From NCBI RefSeq assembly GCF_902859935.1, contig NZ_CADIKI010000016.1, forward strand, positions 62,001-126,000: a stretch of 64,000 nucleotides of DNA. The letters run 5' to 3'. Both the position numbers and the translations under genes were made by a program. Below the pieces are notes generated by a model. That model was not told the DNA's origin and made no database searches. It was given only the letters and a program-made list of their open reading frames with translations. The DNA comes from Paraburkholderia fynbosensis. GTDB lineage: Bacteria; Pseudomonadota; Gammaproteobacteria; Burkholderiales; Burkholderiaceae. How positions within the stretch are numbered: the first letter of the stretch is position 1; each line of letters starts with the position of its first letter. Positions 53,143-61,996 of this stretch are shown in pieces.

Positions 53143-53316
53143 TCACGACTCCCACGGCTCGCCATCGGCGGTCATGGTGCACATCATGAAGTTGAGAGCA
53201 GTGCGGTTCATGAGAATATATTGCCCAACGAAAACGATGCAGTCAAGGACGGCCTGCCGATCGTCGACAATCTGGGGGCATTCCGAATGTCTCGAAGTGA
53301 CCGGACTCGGTTGCAT
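53143..53316 (-). CDS. possible small protein or gene remnant, 57 residues
   Basis: The frame reads MQPSPVTSRHSECPQIVDDR to MMCTMTADGEPWES and stops 29 bases before a terminator in the same orientation. The terminator is the main support. No family is recognised and no good ribosome site precedes the ATG; it may be the end of a lost gene. Confidence 0.3.
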   Translation of the reverse strand: MQPSPVTSRHSECPQIVDDRQAVLDCIVFVGQYILMNRTALNFMMCTMTADGEPWES

Positions 53317-53359
53317 CTGCGCGTTATGATTAAAGTGATTTAGCTCGTGGACGACGCAG

Positions 53360-54121
53360 ATGGACGATGCCCAACAAGAGATCGAAGGATTGAAGAAAAT
53401 CGTCGACACGGCCCGACAGGAGATCGAACTGGCGGTTATGTTCCATGAGACGTGGCGACCGGCGGCATATGACACCGGCCTTCATGCCCGTATCGGCACT
53501 TCCTATGCGGCACATGCCTTTCAGATCATTCGGTTGTCGCTGCGTCGTGAGTTATTACTGGCGCTGACGCGCGTATGGGATACCAACAAACAGGCTGTGA
53601 GGATGAGCCTGATAGCGGATCGTCTACGGGAAAGGAAATTCTTCGAAGCCTTAGTTCAGTACCGGGCGGGGCGCACAGGCCTTCGCTCCAGGTTCGCACC
53701 CGACACCATGAGGGAAGCACTCACGCCAAAACGGGATCAGATACTGGAATTGATCGGCAAATACAGCGTGAATGGCGCAGCCTTCGACGTTCTGGAGAAG
53801 CTAAAGATGTTACGTCACCAGCATCTGGCGCACCGACAATTGCCAAAGGCACCGGTGGCAGTAGCGGGACCGGATACCCCGGGGCAGCAAGACGAGGAAG
53901 GTGAGCCGCCTGTTTGGGCGACCGATGACGAGATTGAGACGTTCTATCAAGACAATCTCGAAATCATGCGCCTACTGTTGAGTTTGGTTCAAGGTCTGGC
54001 CTTCGACCTATCGGAAGCCACCGACGTCTACAAGCATCACGCGAAATACTTCTGGGCTTCTGCACGTGGTGAGCGCACCGAGGGGCATCCCGACTTTCAT
54101 CCGCCGCCTTCAGGCTCGTGA
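53360..54121 (+). CDS. AbiU2-like HEPN-domain protein
   Basis: A 253-residue helical protein. The conserved region LSLRRELLLALTRVWDTNKQ near residue 60 and the RHQHLAH run near 150 match the AbiU2-type HEPN group, whose Rx4-6H motif marks metal-independent RNases. AbiU proteins were found as phage-abortive-infection factors. Here a single gene is present with no neighbour toxin, antitoxin or nucleotidyltransferase. Defence is therefore a hypothesis from the family only. The gene is in the accessory part of the window and has weaker GC bias than the core genes. Confidence 0.6.
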   Translation: MDDAQQEIEGLKKIVDTARQEIELAVMFHETWRPAAYDTGLHARIGTSYAAHAFQIIRLSLRRELLLALTRVWDTNKQAVRMSLIADRLRERKFFEALVQYRAGRTGLRSRFAPDTMREALTPKRDQILELIGKYSVNGAAFDVLEKLKMLRHQHLAHRQLPKAPVAVAGPDTPGQQDEEGEPPVWATDDEIETFYQDNLEIMRLLLSLVQGLAFDLSEATDVYKHHAKYFWASARGERTEGHPDFHPPPSGS

Positions 54122-54223
54122 GAAGAGGTGCAGCGGGATTCCGCGATTGCAGTTTGATTGCACGCTCCTAGCCGTCATCGCAATGCCGAAATTGTCAACG
54201 ATTCCCGTAGGGACGTCGACCGT

Positions 54224-54237
54224 CCGTTGTTGGCCGA
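54224..54237 (+). repeat. CCGTTGTTGGCCGA motif, copy 3
   Basis: Identical to the copy at 50723. It lies between the AbiU2-like and cold-shock genes. Confidence 0.5.
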
Positions 54238-54591
54238 TAGCGCCAGTTCGATGAACGTTCTATAGAGCGGCCGCTGAAATTTTTAACGACCGCATAGCGG
54301 CGGTTGCCGTGAATGCGTACTCTCGGCCAGGAACGGTCCTTCGCACTTTGTCGGCGAACGAGAAGCCTCCATCACGTTGCGTCGAAGGACCGTCTGATGA
54401 GAGAGGAGCCCATTGCGAAAAGCATTGACAGACCCACTCCGGCACTATATCGTGAACCTCGAAATATTCAAGAAGCTCGATTGCTGATCACCATTTTCCG
54501 CCTCTTCTGCGCGGTACTCGCTGTCCTCTCTTCTTCCTTGAAGTTTTTGTCGCTCCGCACCGGAGCTGTTATTTTTATTTCAGGGAATCTC

Positions 54592-54795
54592 ATGGATACC
54601 GGTACTGTCAAGTGGTTCAACGATAGCAAAGGCTTTGGCTTCATTACTCCTGACGCTGGCGGCGACGATCTGTTCGCGCACTTCTCGGAAGTTCGGGGCG
54701 ACGGATTCAAGACGCTCGCAGAAAACCAGAAGGTCAGCTACGAGACAAAGCGCGGTCCGAAGGGTATGCAGGCCGCGAATATCTCGCCGCAGTAA
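54592..54795 (+). CDS. cspA: CspA-family cold-shock protein
   Basis: A 67-residue single-domain RNA chaperone. RNP1 (KGFGFIT) and RNP2 (DLFAHF) are intact, and the opening TGTVKWFNDSKGFGF is the usual one. CspA proteins bind single-stranded RNA or DNA and melt structures at low temperature or other stress. AGGGAATCTC before the ATG is the ribosome site; the frame extends far upstream but that is a long 5' leader, as is common in this family. A terminator follows. Confidence 0.95.
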   Translation: MDTGTVKWFNDSKGFGFITPDAGGDDLFAHFSEVRGDGFKTLAENQKVSYETKRGPKGMQAANISPQ

Positions 54796-54802
54796 GTATT
54801 TC

Positions 54803-54823
54803 AAGGGCCGGTCTACCGGCCCT
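54803..54823 (+). terminator. terminator of the cold-shock gene
   Basis: AAGGGCCGGT and ACCGGCCCTT form a ten-pair stem with a very short loop, followed by TTGCTTG, eight bases after the stop. Confidence 0.8.
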
Positions 54824-54985
54824 TTGCTTGTTAGCTTGACTAGCATCCTCGCCGGAGCCATGCGCTCCCGATCTGATCGTCGCGTTTCGACGCGCGCATC
54901 ATTTGTCTTTTCGACACGATCCGTCTCGCCCCATTTTTTAATATTTCGCCTGTACGACATGATGTCGTGCGGTCGGTTATCGCTT

Positions 54986-55216
54986 ATGCAAAATAATAAA
55001 CCTGTTCACCAGTACAACGGTTATTCAATCTCCCCATCCGCTCACCGGTTACCTGACGGCTGGTTTGCTGCAAATCTGCTGCTCACAAGAAGTGACGCCC
55101 GCAGTGCTGCGCCAGTCGCCTACAAGTTTGATGCGCTCAACTATTTCGATAGCGAAACACAGGCTGTGGGGCACGCGACAGCATGGGCGCGCGGCTGGGT
55201 CGACAGTCGCGGTTAA
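54986..55216 (+). CDS. small conserved protein (possibly CV_2116-domain type)
   Basis: A 76-residue protein (MQNNKPVHQYNGYSISPSAH at the start, GHATAWARGWVDSRG at the end) with strand-rich middle LPDGWFAANLLLTRSDA. The pattern YNGY, HRLPDGWFAANL and WARGWVD is familiar from small Burkholderia proteins, tentatively the CV_2116 group; function unknown. The start ATG lies in an AT-rich leader. It is downstream of cspA but behind that gene's terminator. Confidence 0.7.
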   Translation: MQNNKPVHQYNGYSISPSAHRLPDGWFAANLLLTRSDARSAAPVAYKFDALNYFDSETQAVGHATAWARGWVDSRG

Positions 55217-55545
55217 GTTGGCATGGCCTGCAGCGCACGAGCGGCCATGCGTGGCGCTCCCCGGTGAGATGAAAATCTGTCCCGTCATGATGCAAGCACC
55301 CCTGTCGCCGGCCTTCGACCGCCGGATCTCATGGCCGCCAAGAGGCTGCCTGCCGGTCAGATGTTGGTGTCGCCGGGGCCATGTGTCCACATCAACCAGG
55401 TTGGCGCGAAACGTCGTACTGAAGAAAGCGCCAAGATGTCGGGGTCACGCCTGGTCTCCCTGAAACGCCACTCATATCGGTCGCCAGGTCGGATCGCTTG
55501 ATCCGCGCAGCGGTATTCCCGTCATTCCCATTGCAAGGAGCAGAG
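55217..55545. other. 329-base spacer, nothing recognised
   Basis: Only short, unsupported frames. No repeat, hairpin or promoter stands out apart from the ribosome site GCAAGGAGCAGAG of the next gene. Confidence 0.45.
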
Positions 55546-56121
55546 ATGGCGTTTTTGGTCATGCAGGTCGCAATAAGCGGGGAACTGGTCGAGGTGTTCG
55601 AGATGCCGGTTGATGATGTCGACGGACACCGGATGCTCGCTTATGCAAATGAGGACGAGCGGGTGATTCTTCGCGCCGGCCAGATCCTCGAAGATGGTGA
55701 GGTCTGGATCGATCTCATCGACACGGACGGCGAGACGCTGTTTGATCAGGTGGCATGTTTTCACCGGGCAGATGCCGCCGACGCGCTGCAGGTTCATTTC
55801 GACATGAATCCCGAGGTCGTTAAAGACTGTCTTTCAAAGTCAAATGTTGCCTCGCTGTATGCAAGGCACCGCGTAGCTGCTCAAGCATACTTCCGCAAGG
55901 TTGATCGCCTTGTCGACTGCTCCAGTGTGAGTTCCAGACAAAGCAACCGCCGGCGGGTGGGTGACGCCAGCGTCATGGATCTCGTGGTGGAGCTTCGCAG
56001 GCGGCTGGACGGTGCGGACACCCTGCTCGCGCTGAGCGAACTGCCCACGCGCGTACAGGCCGCGGCCGGGCAGTTGAAGGAAGCTGCGAAGTCCTACGCG
56101 ACTGCTGTTCAGCATCTGTGA
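55546..56121 (+). CDS. hypothetical protein, 191 residues
   Basis: An acidic protein. The first 90 residues alternate strands (MAFLVMQVAISGELVEVFEM), and the last 60 are helical (VMDLVVELRRRLDGADTLLA). No domain is recognised. AAGGAG eight bases upstream fixes the ATG; a longer frame upstream is ignored. No partner gene is evident. Confidence 0.65.
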   Translation: MAFLVMQVAISGELVEVFEMPVDDVDGHRMLAYANEDERVILRAGQILEDGEVWIDLIDTDGETLFDQVACFHRADAADALQVHFDMNPEVVKDCLSKSNVASLYARHRVAAQAYFRKVDRLVDCSSVSSRQSNRRRVGDASVMDLVVELRRRLDGADTLLALSELPTRVQAAAGQLKEAAKSYATAVQHL

Positions 56122-56364
56122 AGCGTTACCTAGGCGCAGCTGGAGACGATATTTCACCGAAATGCGAAGCGGCGAGTCTCAAATGACACGTGCTTTCCCT
56201 GTACTTCGGCGCCAGCTGGCTTCAGGCAAGCCTTGACGGCGTCTTTTCTCACGGTCGCCGCGGATGGTTTCCTGGCCCAGTTTCATGTCGCCCCTTTCAC
56301 CCCCGCACCTCGCCGGCCTCTGATGGATGAGAAGCGACAGCAAGATACCTTATAGGAACGCCTT

Positions 56365-56691
56365 ATGGACGAACGGAAACGGGACAGCATGATTGCGTAT
56401 CTCCGCCACCGCATGGATGACTTCGGCATCAGCCCGGATGACCTCGCTACCTTCCTGGCGACTGAGCCTGCGGGATCGGACACGGGTCGCTATCGTAGCG
56501 CGGGTGGTGATACCTGGAGCGGTGAAGGCGAGGTGCCGCAATGGCTTAGACAGGCTATTAGCGCGGGACAATCAATCGGGCACTTTGAGCTTCCGTGCGG
56601 AGCGCTCGCCCAGCCGGCAACGCGGACCGGTGCGGACTGGAAAAACGACCCCTTCGCCGGAAGCCCACTCGCGCGGTCGAGCCACCGCTAG
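56365..56691 (+). CDS. reduced H-NS-like protein with altered DNA-binding motif
   Basis: A 108-residue protein. MIAYLRHRMDDFGISPDDL recalls the linker helix of H-NS family proteins; GRYRSAGGDTWSGEGEVPQW near residues 57-76 is the C-terminal DNA-binding box, normally YRDPxGxTWSGRGRxPxWL. Here the RGR tripeptide that enters the minor groove is GEGE-like (E for both Arg). The N-terminal coiled coil for oligomers is missing. It may not bind AT-rich DNA in the normal way and could act on a partner H-NS. The last 25 residues are unrelated. Confidence 0.7.
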   Translation: MDERKRDSMIAYLRHRMDDFGISPDDLATFLATEPAGSDTGRYRSAGGDTWSGEGEVPQWLRQAISAGQSIGHFELPCGALAQPATRTGADWKNDPFAGSPLARSSHR

Positions 56692-56847
56692 GCAATAGTG
56701 TGCGCCTTCTGGTTCGGCCCCGGTAGTCGCTGATCGCTGATGGACACTCGCCGTCTCATCCGCCAGCACCTTTGACCGTCGAAACAAAATGGCGCCTCAC
56801 GACCGGAATTCGCACGCCCTCTACGGTCACCCGTGGGTGCCGCCCCT

Positions 56848-57102
56848 TCACTCGTTCTGCTCATCAAGATTTTTGCTCGAGGAATTGGACCCTTCCGTAT
56901 CCGGTTTGGAAGTTTGATTCTTGCCCGACTCGGTGGTTGAAACGTCAAGCTCATCAAGGGTCCTGTCGATTTTTTCGTTGTCGCCTTCATCGAGTGCTCG
57001 CTGCGCGGCCTGCTCCGAGGTGAGTTCATCCGCCCGACCCGCATCGCCTGATTGCCGTCTATTTCCGGAATCGTCATGTTCATCCATGGTTATTTGCGTC
57101 AT
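56848..57102 (-). CDS. small highly acidic hydrophilic protein, 84 residues
   Basis: A protein made almost only of polar residues (DELTSEQAAQRALDEGDNEK; Asp/Glu/Ser/Thr/Asn-rich). No membrane or zinc motif. GGAGGTGCT six bases before the ATG is a textbook ribosome site, which supports a real gene. Likely unfolded. Function unknown. Confidence 0.65.
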   Translation of the reverse strand: MTQITMDEHDDSGNRRQSGDAGRADELTSEQAAQRALDEGDNEKIDRTLDELDVSTTESGKNQTSKPDTEGSNSSSKNLDEQNE

Positions 57103-57828
57103 AGCACCTCCGTTTATAAATAAGGGGCCGGTAATGCCCGACCGTGGATATGGAGCGCGCAACGTGCGTTCCTGCTACGAGCCGATGTCTGCCAGTTTCG
57201 GCCGCAGTTATTCATCCAGCCGAGGTGCCTGTTGACATAACGCCTGATGTGTCGCACGGCGACACGCCAAGCCACCAGGGGTCGCGGATGGATCGACAAC
57301 CGGCTCCTCCGATCTGACAGAAAAGTCCTTCGTAAGCATGGACGGGAGCGAACGGGAATCAGCGGCCTCTCGATACGTCCAACCGGGTGCCGTGGGCGGA
57401 ACGGCTGCTTTCGAGCGCGGGGCGGCATTCGCAGACGTTAACTGAGGGGCGCGAACGGGTCGACAAGACTCATCGCCAATAACGAATGCTGACATTCGCT
57501 GGTACCGGGTCGCGAATGTCGGCTAAGCGATCTCGACCTGCCGCACGTTCTTCGGCGGCCACCGTCCGCAATGGCCGAATTGCGTGCGTTGCTCCTCCGT
57601 CTGCTTCCAGAGTGGAGCGGCCCACCCCACACCGCAAGTTGAGGTTGGTAAACACTAGTGGCGGCCTCCCGGATGCTTCGGGATTCCGCAAGAGCAGTCC
57701 AGTTGGCTTGTTCAGCTAGCTCTATCCGAGTGTCATCGACATGGCGCTCCTTCCGTCGAAAAGGTGCCACGTGCGGCCGCAACAGGGACATCGGCTCAAC
57801 GCTCGTTCTTTGGTGGCTGCTCCCTCGA
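57103..57828. other. 726-base stretch with no intact gene
   Basis: On the minus strand, GAAGGAG precedes an ATG near 57741 and the next frame over reads RIELAEQANWTALAESRSIR; a one-base change would join them, so a decayed gene is possible (57438-57741). Nothing in it is recognised. Confidence 0.4.
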
Positions 57829-58089
57829 TTACTTCTCGTGGTCGCAGACTCGCGTCCACTCTTCAGCCGGCACGCTGGTGTGCAATCCCAGCTGCTGCGC
57901 GGTTTCGACTGGAACGCGCAGTACTACGGTGCCTGGCGCGTGTTCCATGTTGCCGAGCGTGGTGAAATCGATAGCAACGCCCTCAAGCTGAAGATATACG
58001 ACGCCCGCTTCAAATACCTCCTCATAAAGATGCCACGAGGGTTTGCCGCCTTCGGAATTGCGGTATGCAAGGGTCACCTTGGTGCTCAT
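57829..58089 (-). CDS. hypothetical protein, 86 residues
   Basis: A small strand-rich protein (VTLAYRNSEGGKPSWHLYEE at the start). It overlaps the stop of the chimeric antitoxin-DUF29 gene by four bases (ATGA) and so is translationally coupled to it. No family is recognised. Being the second gene of a two-gene unit, it could be a partner of that protein. Confidence 0.7.
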   Translation of the reverse strand: MSTKVTLAYRNSEGGKPSWHLYEEVFEAGVVYLQLEGVAIDFTTLGNMEHAPGTVVLRVPVETAQQLGLHTSVPAEEWTRVCDHEK

Positions 58090-58967
58090 GGGTTCTCCTT
58101 CGGACGGTCTCGGTCATCCCATTGCGCTCGCATGCTTTCCTGGTATTCAGGGCCGTCACCAGGCCAGACCGACCCAGTCGGGTTGTCGTATCGGCGGACT
58201 GAACCTCGCAGCTGCTCGAGGCGCGTTGGGCCTTCCTGTCTGGTGTTCCACTCGGGCCAGAATGCTGCATCAAGCGCTTGAGAAGGGCTGTAGGGGCACG
58301 CTTCTGGAAATATGCGATCAGAGAGCCCCGTCGCGCCGCTTGCCCGCTCCCGGGCTTCCTGCCACGCGTCCGCGAAAGTCTCGGACAAGGTCGCGCGAAG
58401 GCTCGGCGCATCATCAAGGATGCGCGGGATCATGTCGCGCTCGTCGGTAATTGCAACGTACCACGCCGGTAGGCGCACGCCGTCCAGAAAGTGCCACTGG
58501 ACAAGGTTTTGCAGCAGCCGCGCGAGGCGATCAACCACCTCACGCCGCAGTGCGCGCGCGAGACTCTCCAGTTCTTCCGCGATGTTCTCGCGATCCAGTT
58601 CAGTGAGCATGCCGGCGCGTAGCTTGAGCGCCTGTTCCTCGGCCCATAATGCAAAGTCGGTGTTGTAGCCGGTCATTGCAGTGTCCCGGACCGATTCGCT
58701 CATGTTATCGACCGACACTGGCCGAACTGGCGTTCGGATGATTCCACGTAACTGGGTGATAGAGCGTTCCAGATGCGCGGCATTGGCCGGAGACCGCAGC
58801 AGATGCGCCGTCCCTATCGCGTCCTCGTAATGCTCAATGAGGATGCTCAGGATCTCCAGCCTGTTGCCTTCCGGCGTGCCGGATTCCGGCTCCTGGTCGA
58901 CGAGCGCCGACACTTCTGCCAGCGCCGCCCGATAGTCATCGTCAGTGTGAAGTGGCCGGATGTCCAT
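58086..58967 (-). CDS. chimeric protein: HigA-like N-terminus, antitoxin-like segment and DUF29 domain
   Basis: A 293-residue protein of three parts. Residues 1-50 (MDIRPLHTDDDYRAALAEVS, GTPEGNRLEIL) match the N-terminal part of HigA-type antitoxins without their HTH. Residues 50-80 (GTAHLLRSPANAAHLERSIT) match the C-terminal tail of Phd/YefM-type antitoxins. From about residue 100 (YNTDFALWAEEQALKLRAGM, ENIAEELESLARALRREV) is a DUF29 domain. The tail after about 230 is unfamiliar. The codon use is normal throughout and there is no internal stop. It is translated with a small gene downstream. Confidence 0.72.
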   Translation of the reverse strand: MDIRPLHTDDDYRAALAEVSALVDQEPESGTPEGNRLEILSILIEHYEDAIGTAHLLRSPANAAHLERSITQLRGIIRTPVRPVSVDNMSESVRDTAMTGYNTDFALWAEEQALKLRAGMLTELDRENIAEELESLARALRREVVDRLARLLQNLVQWHFLDGVRLPAWYVAITDERDMIPRILDDAPSLRATLSETFADAWQEARERASGATGLSDRIFPEACPYSPSQALDAAFWPEWNTRQEGPTRLEQLRGSVRRYDNPTGSVWPGDGPEYQESMRAQWDDRDRPKENP

Positions 58968-59073
58968 TTTGTCCCTCGAGGCGTGGGATGCACCGGGTGC
59001 AGCGGCCCCGCCGCATTTCCGCAAACGCGCTGGGGATCGTGGAGCCAGAGTTGGCAAGCCTTCCCAGTGGACT

Positions 59074-59508
59074 ACCCATGCAGTGCTCCTGCCGCGTGAT
59101 CCCCCGCAGCCTCCAGCACTGCCGAGGGGGCCGACGCCAGAACTTCGCGAGGACGCTTGCCTCGCAACATGCTGTTCGTCGACTCGACCATGAGGCATTC
59201 CGGAAAGGCCTGTAGCCTTCAAACACCTTCAGGATCGCCTTCACTTCGGGGATCGGGTTTCCTTGAGCGTCGAAAACGTAGCCGGGATAGAAGGTCTCAC
59301 CAGCCCACTGAATGGCAAACACCTTGCCCTCTGCCTGCCACCGGTCCGCCGTGTCCCGGGCGAATTCCGAACCGCGCCGCTCACCGACCGTCTGAGCCGT
59401 CAGCCAGTGCGCGCCGTCAGGCACCGCTCCGGCTGCCTTTTCCTCCATCCCGGCCCGCAAGGAAGTGGCCGCCGTTCTATCGCGACCGTCCGGTTGTGTT
59501 TTCTCCAT
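59074..59508 (-). pseudogene. frameshifted gene with an MbcA/ParS-type C-terminal domain
   Basis: The frame starts MEKTQPDGRDRTAA after CGGAG and continues to ILKVFEGYRPFRN. One base out of frame, near 59195, the sequence resumes LMVESTNSMLRGKRPREVLA and ASAPSAVLEAAGD, then stops at 59074. The second part has the pattern (N-x-x-L-x-G-x-x-P, VLxAA) of Xre/MbcA/ParS toxin-binding ends of antitoxins. In the unshifted frame the tail is meaningless. Confidence 0.65.
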
Positions 59509-59641
59509 CACACGCTCCGGGATGAATCCATGGCTCAATACACATGGACGATCCACGCTGAGTCGGTCATTCACTGTCAAACGCGGGCCCCTGTCCGCCC
59601 GGTGGGTTCTGACAGGTCGCCCGCCAGCCTGGATCTCCATC

Positions 59642-60097
59642 TCATGCACAGGCAGCACGCGGCGGCGGCTCGGGCACCAGGCTGACAGCCAGTTCCAGCC
59701 TTGCGCGTGGCGGCCGCGGCGAAGGCGTGCAGGGCTTAAGTTCGCCGCTGTCGTTGGCGTACCAGTAGCACGATGCGTCGTGCGGCGCACCGACTTCCCG
59801 CCACAGCCCCGTGACCCGGCTCAGCCGCGCATTCTGCGTCCCGACGCGGTCAAGCACGTAGACCGCAATGGTACCTGGGTCGAATTCGCCGGCAGCCTCG
59901 TGCAGAGCCTGGGGGCCGGCGACCAGCCAGCCTTCCGGCGCGTCGGATACGTCGGGCACATCGGGTGCGTCGTCATCCGAGCGGATCACCCAGAAGCTCA
60001 CCGTCCCGCAGGTCCAGGCGACATACTTCCATGCCTGATGTGACTCCGTCAGGGGCGCCCGGGTGGCATCGGCCCATTGTGTAATTGTCATCAGCAT
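59642..60097 (-). CDS. hypothetical protein, 151 residues
   Basis: A soluble protein beginning MLMTITQWADATRAPLTESH with a strand-rich middle (WTCGTVSFWVIRSDDDAPDV). The end is Pro-rich. AAAGGAA eight bases upstream supports the first ATG. No domain recognised. Same strand as the neighbours on both sides. Confidence 0.62.
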   Translation of the reverse strand: MLMTITQWADATRAPLTESHQAWKYVAWTCGTVSFWVIRSDDDAPDVPDVSDAPEGWLVAGPQALHEAAGEFDPGTIAVYVLDRVGTQNARLSRVTGLWREVGAPHDASCYWYANDSGELKPCTPSPRPPRARLELAVSLVPEPPPRAACA

Positions 60098-60323
60098 CAA
60101 AAAATTCCTTTCTACTACCGGCAGGTGGGCCGGGACCCCGCGTGCGGCAAACAGGCGACAACGACCCGAACGGTCGCGAACACTGCACGAATGGCTCCAC
60201 GACATGGGTGCGACATGCGGGTCCGACTACGGGCGGCAATCATCAGTTCGCCCGGATTTCCAGCGGCGATCCACGTCACATGGACGTCAGACGCGCCGGC
60301 GACGTGGAGCCTGTGTCCTGGCA

Positions 60324-60761
60324 TCAGCGTTGGCCGTTGAGGAAATCGAACCAGTCGTGCGCGAAAGCGCAGCCGTGATCCGGAATGCCCGAACCAGCCA
60401 AGGTCCCGTCAAAGAGCGTCCGGACCGGCTCGGGGATCTCATCCAGACGCACGTAACGGTAGCCTGCCTCGTTCGTGTGGACCGTCACCTCCGGCTTCAC
60501 CGGTCTTGGTGGCAGTTCTTCGCGGCCCCGGTTCAGCGCCGTGGCAAGACCGCGTGCAACCAGGTCCCACACGCTGCCTGCCCGTCGCGGATAGCCCCGT
60601 ACCAGCGCGCGTTCACCGACCTCACCGAGCGCCGCATCGTTCAGGGCCACCCGGTAATCCGGGAGGGCGCCGCCGCGCACCCGCGCAATATCCGCGGTCG
60701 CGATGACATGCTTTTCGCTTTCGCGTCCGCCGGGCAGCAACTCAACGGTGACCCGAAGCAT
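60324..60761 (-). CDS. hypothetical protein, 145 residues
   Basis: A protein that opens with a beta segment (MLRVTVELLPGGRESEKHVI), ending in DIARVRGG, then a small C-terminal domain (GYRYVRLDEIPEPVRTLFDG). The form resembles small proteins encoded on plasmids and integrative elements of this group, but no family is named. AGGAGAGATCG precedes the ATG. It lies in a run of minus-strand accessory genes. Confidence 0.65.
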   Translation of the reverse strand: MLRVTVELLPGGRESEKHVIATADIARVRGGALPDYRVALNDAALGEVGERALVRGYPRRAGSVWDLVARGLATALNRGREELPPRPVKPEVTVHTNEAGYRYVRLDEIPEPVRTLFDGTLAGSGIPDHGCAFAHDWFDFLNGQR

Positions 60762-60998
60762 CGATCTCTCCTTCTGTTGACCTTTTCACCCAGTGCAGCC
60801 GTCCTGCGGAAACGCATCCCGACGGCGCCGTGCGGGGCCATCGCCTGCGCCCTGTTGAACTGCGTGGCCGACTGCGCGGTGCGCGTTCCGGCCTCTGCCC
60901 TCGGGAGCCAGCGTCAGCGACAAGTCACGGCACTACTTCACTGGCCAGCACCACCGCCAATCGCGCATCCGTGGATGCGACGCAGCCGCGTCCCAGGT

Positions 60999-61517
60999 TC
61001 AGCGGGTACAGGCATACGCATTGGCCCGCGCATCATGCAGCGCATGGTGCTCGCCACCATAACGGGCAAAGTACGTTGCGCGCCGCTCCCGGTCGCGCCG
61101 GCCCGCGATGTTTTCCAGCCGCCAGCCGCGCGGCAGGGGACCGTCCAGCAGAAACCGGAACAGGTTCAGGTCCGTCTCGTAGTCGTAACAGAGCACCGGC
61201 GCCCCATCGCCCGGGATGTCCGCGAGCCAGGCGCGTAATGCCTCGCGCAGTGCTGCGAACGGCATTGCGCGCCCCTCGAACTGGCCGAGTTGCGGCAGCA
61301 CCACGGTGCGGACAAAGTCGCTGCACAGTGTCCGGTCGAAGTCGGTGCGCTCGCCATAGAACTCGTTCCCGTTCTCGCCGACGACCGCGAGACTGATCAG
61401 CTGGCAGCGCTGGAAATCGGTGAACTCGGTGTCGATGAAGTAGCGGTTGTCCCAGCTGGGGGCATCCCCGGTCGGGGTGGGATACACCAGCGCGCCGTGA
61501 TAGCGGGTATCGGTCAT
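60999..61517 (-). CDS. DEDDh 3'-5' exonuclease (Rv2179c-like)
   Basis: A 172-residue enzyme. The RNase-T-like acidic set is present: YFIDTEFTDF (Asp, Glu), CYDYETDLNLF (Asp), and HALHDARANAYA (His and Asp). Relatives of this size trim RNA 3' ends, as shown for M. tuberculosis Rv2179c. The ATG of MTDTRYHGALVYPTP is preferred as upstream residues are unrelated. It stands among accessory genes, so a role in a mobile element or defence is possible but not shown. Confidence 0.8.
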   Translation of the reverse strand: MTDTRYHGALVYPTPTGDAPSWDNRYFIDTEFTDFQRCQLISLAVVGENGNEFYGERTDFDRTLCSDFVRTVVLPQLGQFEGRAMPFAALREALRAWLADIPGDGAPVLCYDYETDLNLFRFLLDGPLPRGWRLENIAGRRDRERRATYFARYGGEHHALHDARANAYACTR

Positions 61518-61679
61518 GGCCGCGTGCGCCTCCTCGCGTGACCGGGACGCGCCGGCCGATCGCCGTGGCCGGTCCATTCGACATTCAGCATCTGTTTGCT
61601 CCTGCTTGATTGAACCGGCCTGGACGGCCCGCACGGTGTGATCCGCGCCACTGACCATCGCCCCCGCGTTCCGGGTTCT

Positions 61680-61934
61680 TCATTGACTGTCCTCATCATC
61701 CTGGTCTGGCTCTCCGGCGTTGCTGTGAGCCCGCGCCGGCTCCGTACCCGGCGGACGCACGCGGCGCAGCGGACCGGCGAGCACGCTCACGTGCTCCGGA
61801 AACGGGATCGTCGCGGTTCTGGAGGCGCGGGTGGCGTCGTCGCAGGTCGCGAGCGCGAAGCGCCGCAGCCGCGCGCGCAACTGCCCGCAGGTTTCGTCGG
61901 GCGGCAGCGCCGGCCGTTTGCTGCGTCGACTCAT
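61680..61934 (-). CDS. small basic protein, 84 residues
   Basis: MSRRSKRPALPPDETCGQLR, a basic N-terminal half and an acidic end (SNAGEPDQDDEDSQ). No family. It starts after a broken HAD gene on the same strand. Codon use is normal, but the evidence is thin. Confidence 0.5.
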   Translation of the reverse strand: MSRRSKRPALPPDETCGQLRARLRRFALATCDDATRASRTATIPFPEHVSVLAGPLRRVRPPGTEPARAHSNAGEPDQDDEDSQ

Positions 61935-61996
61935 GTCATTTCTCCGGATGCCCCCTCGAGCCGGCGAGTACACGCTGGCCGCGATAAGGCGGATTA

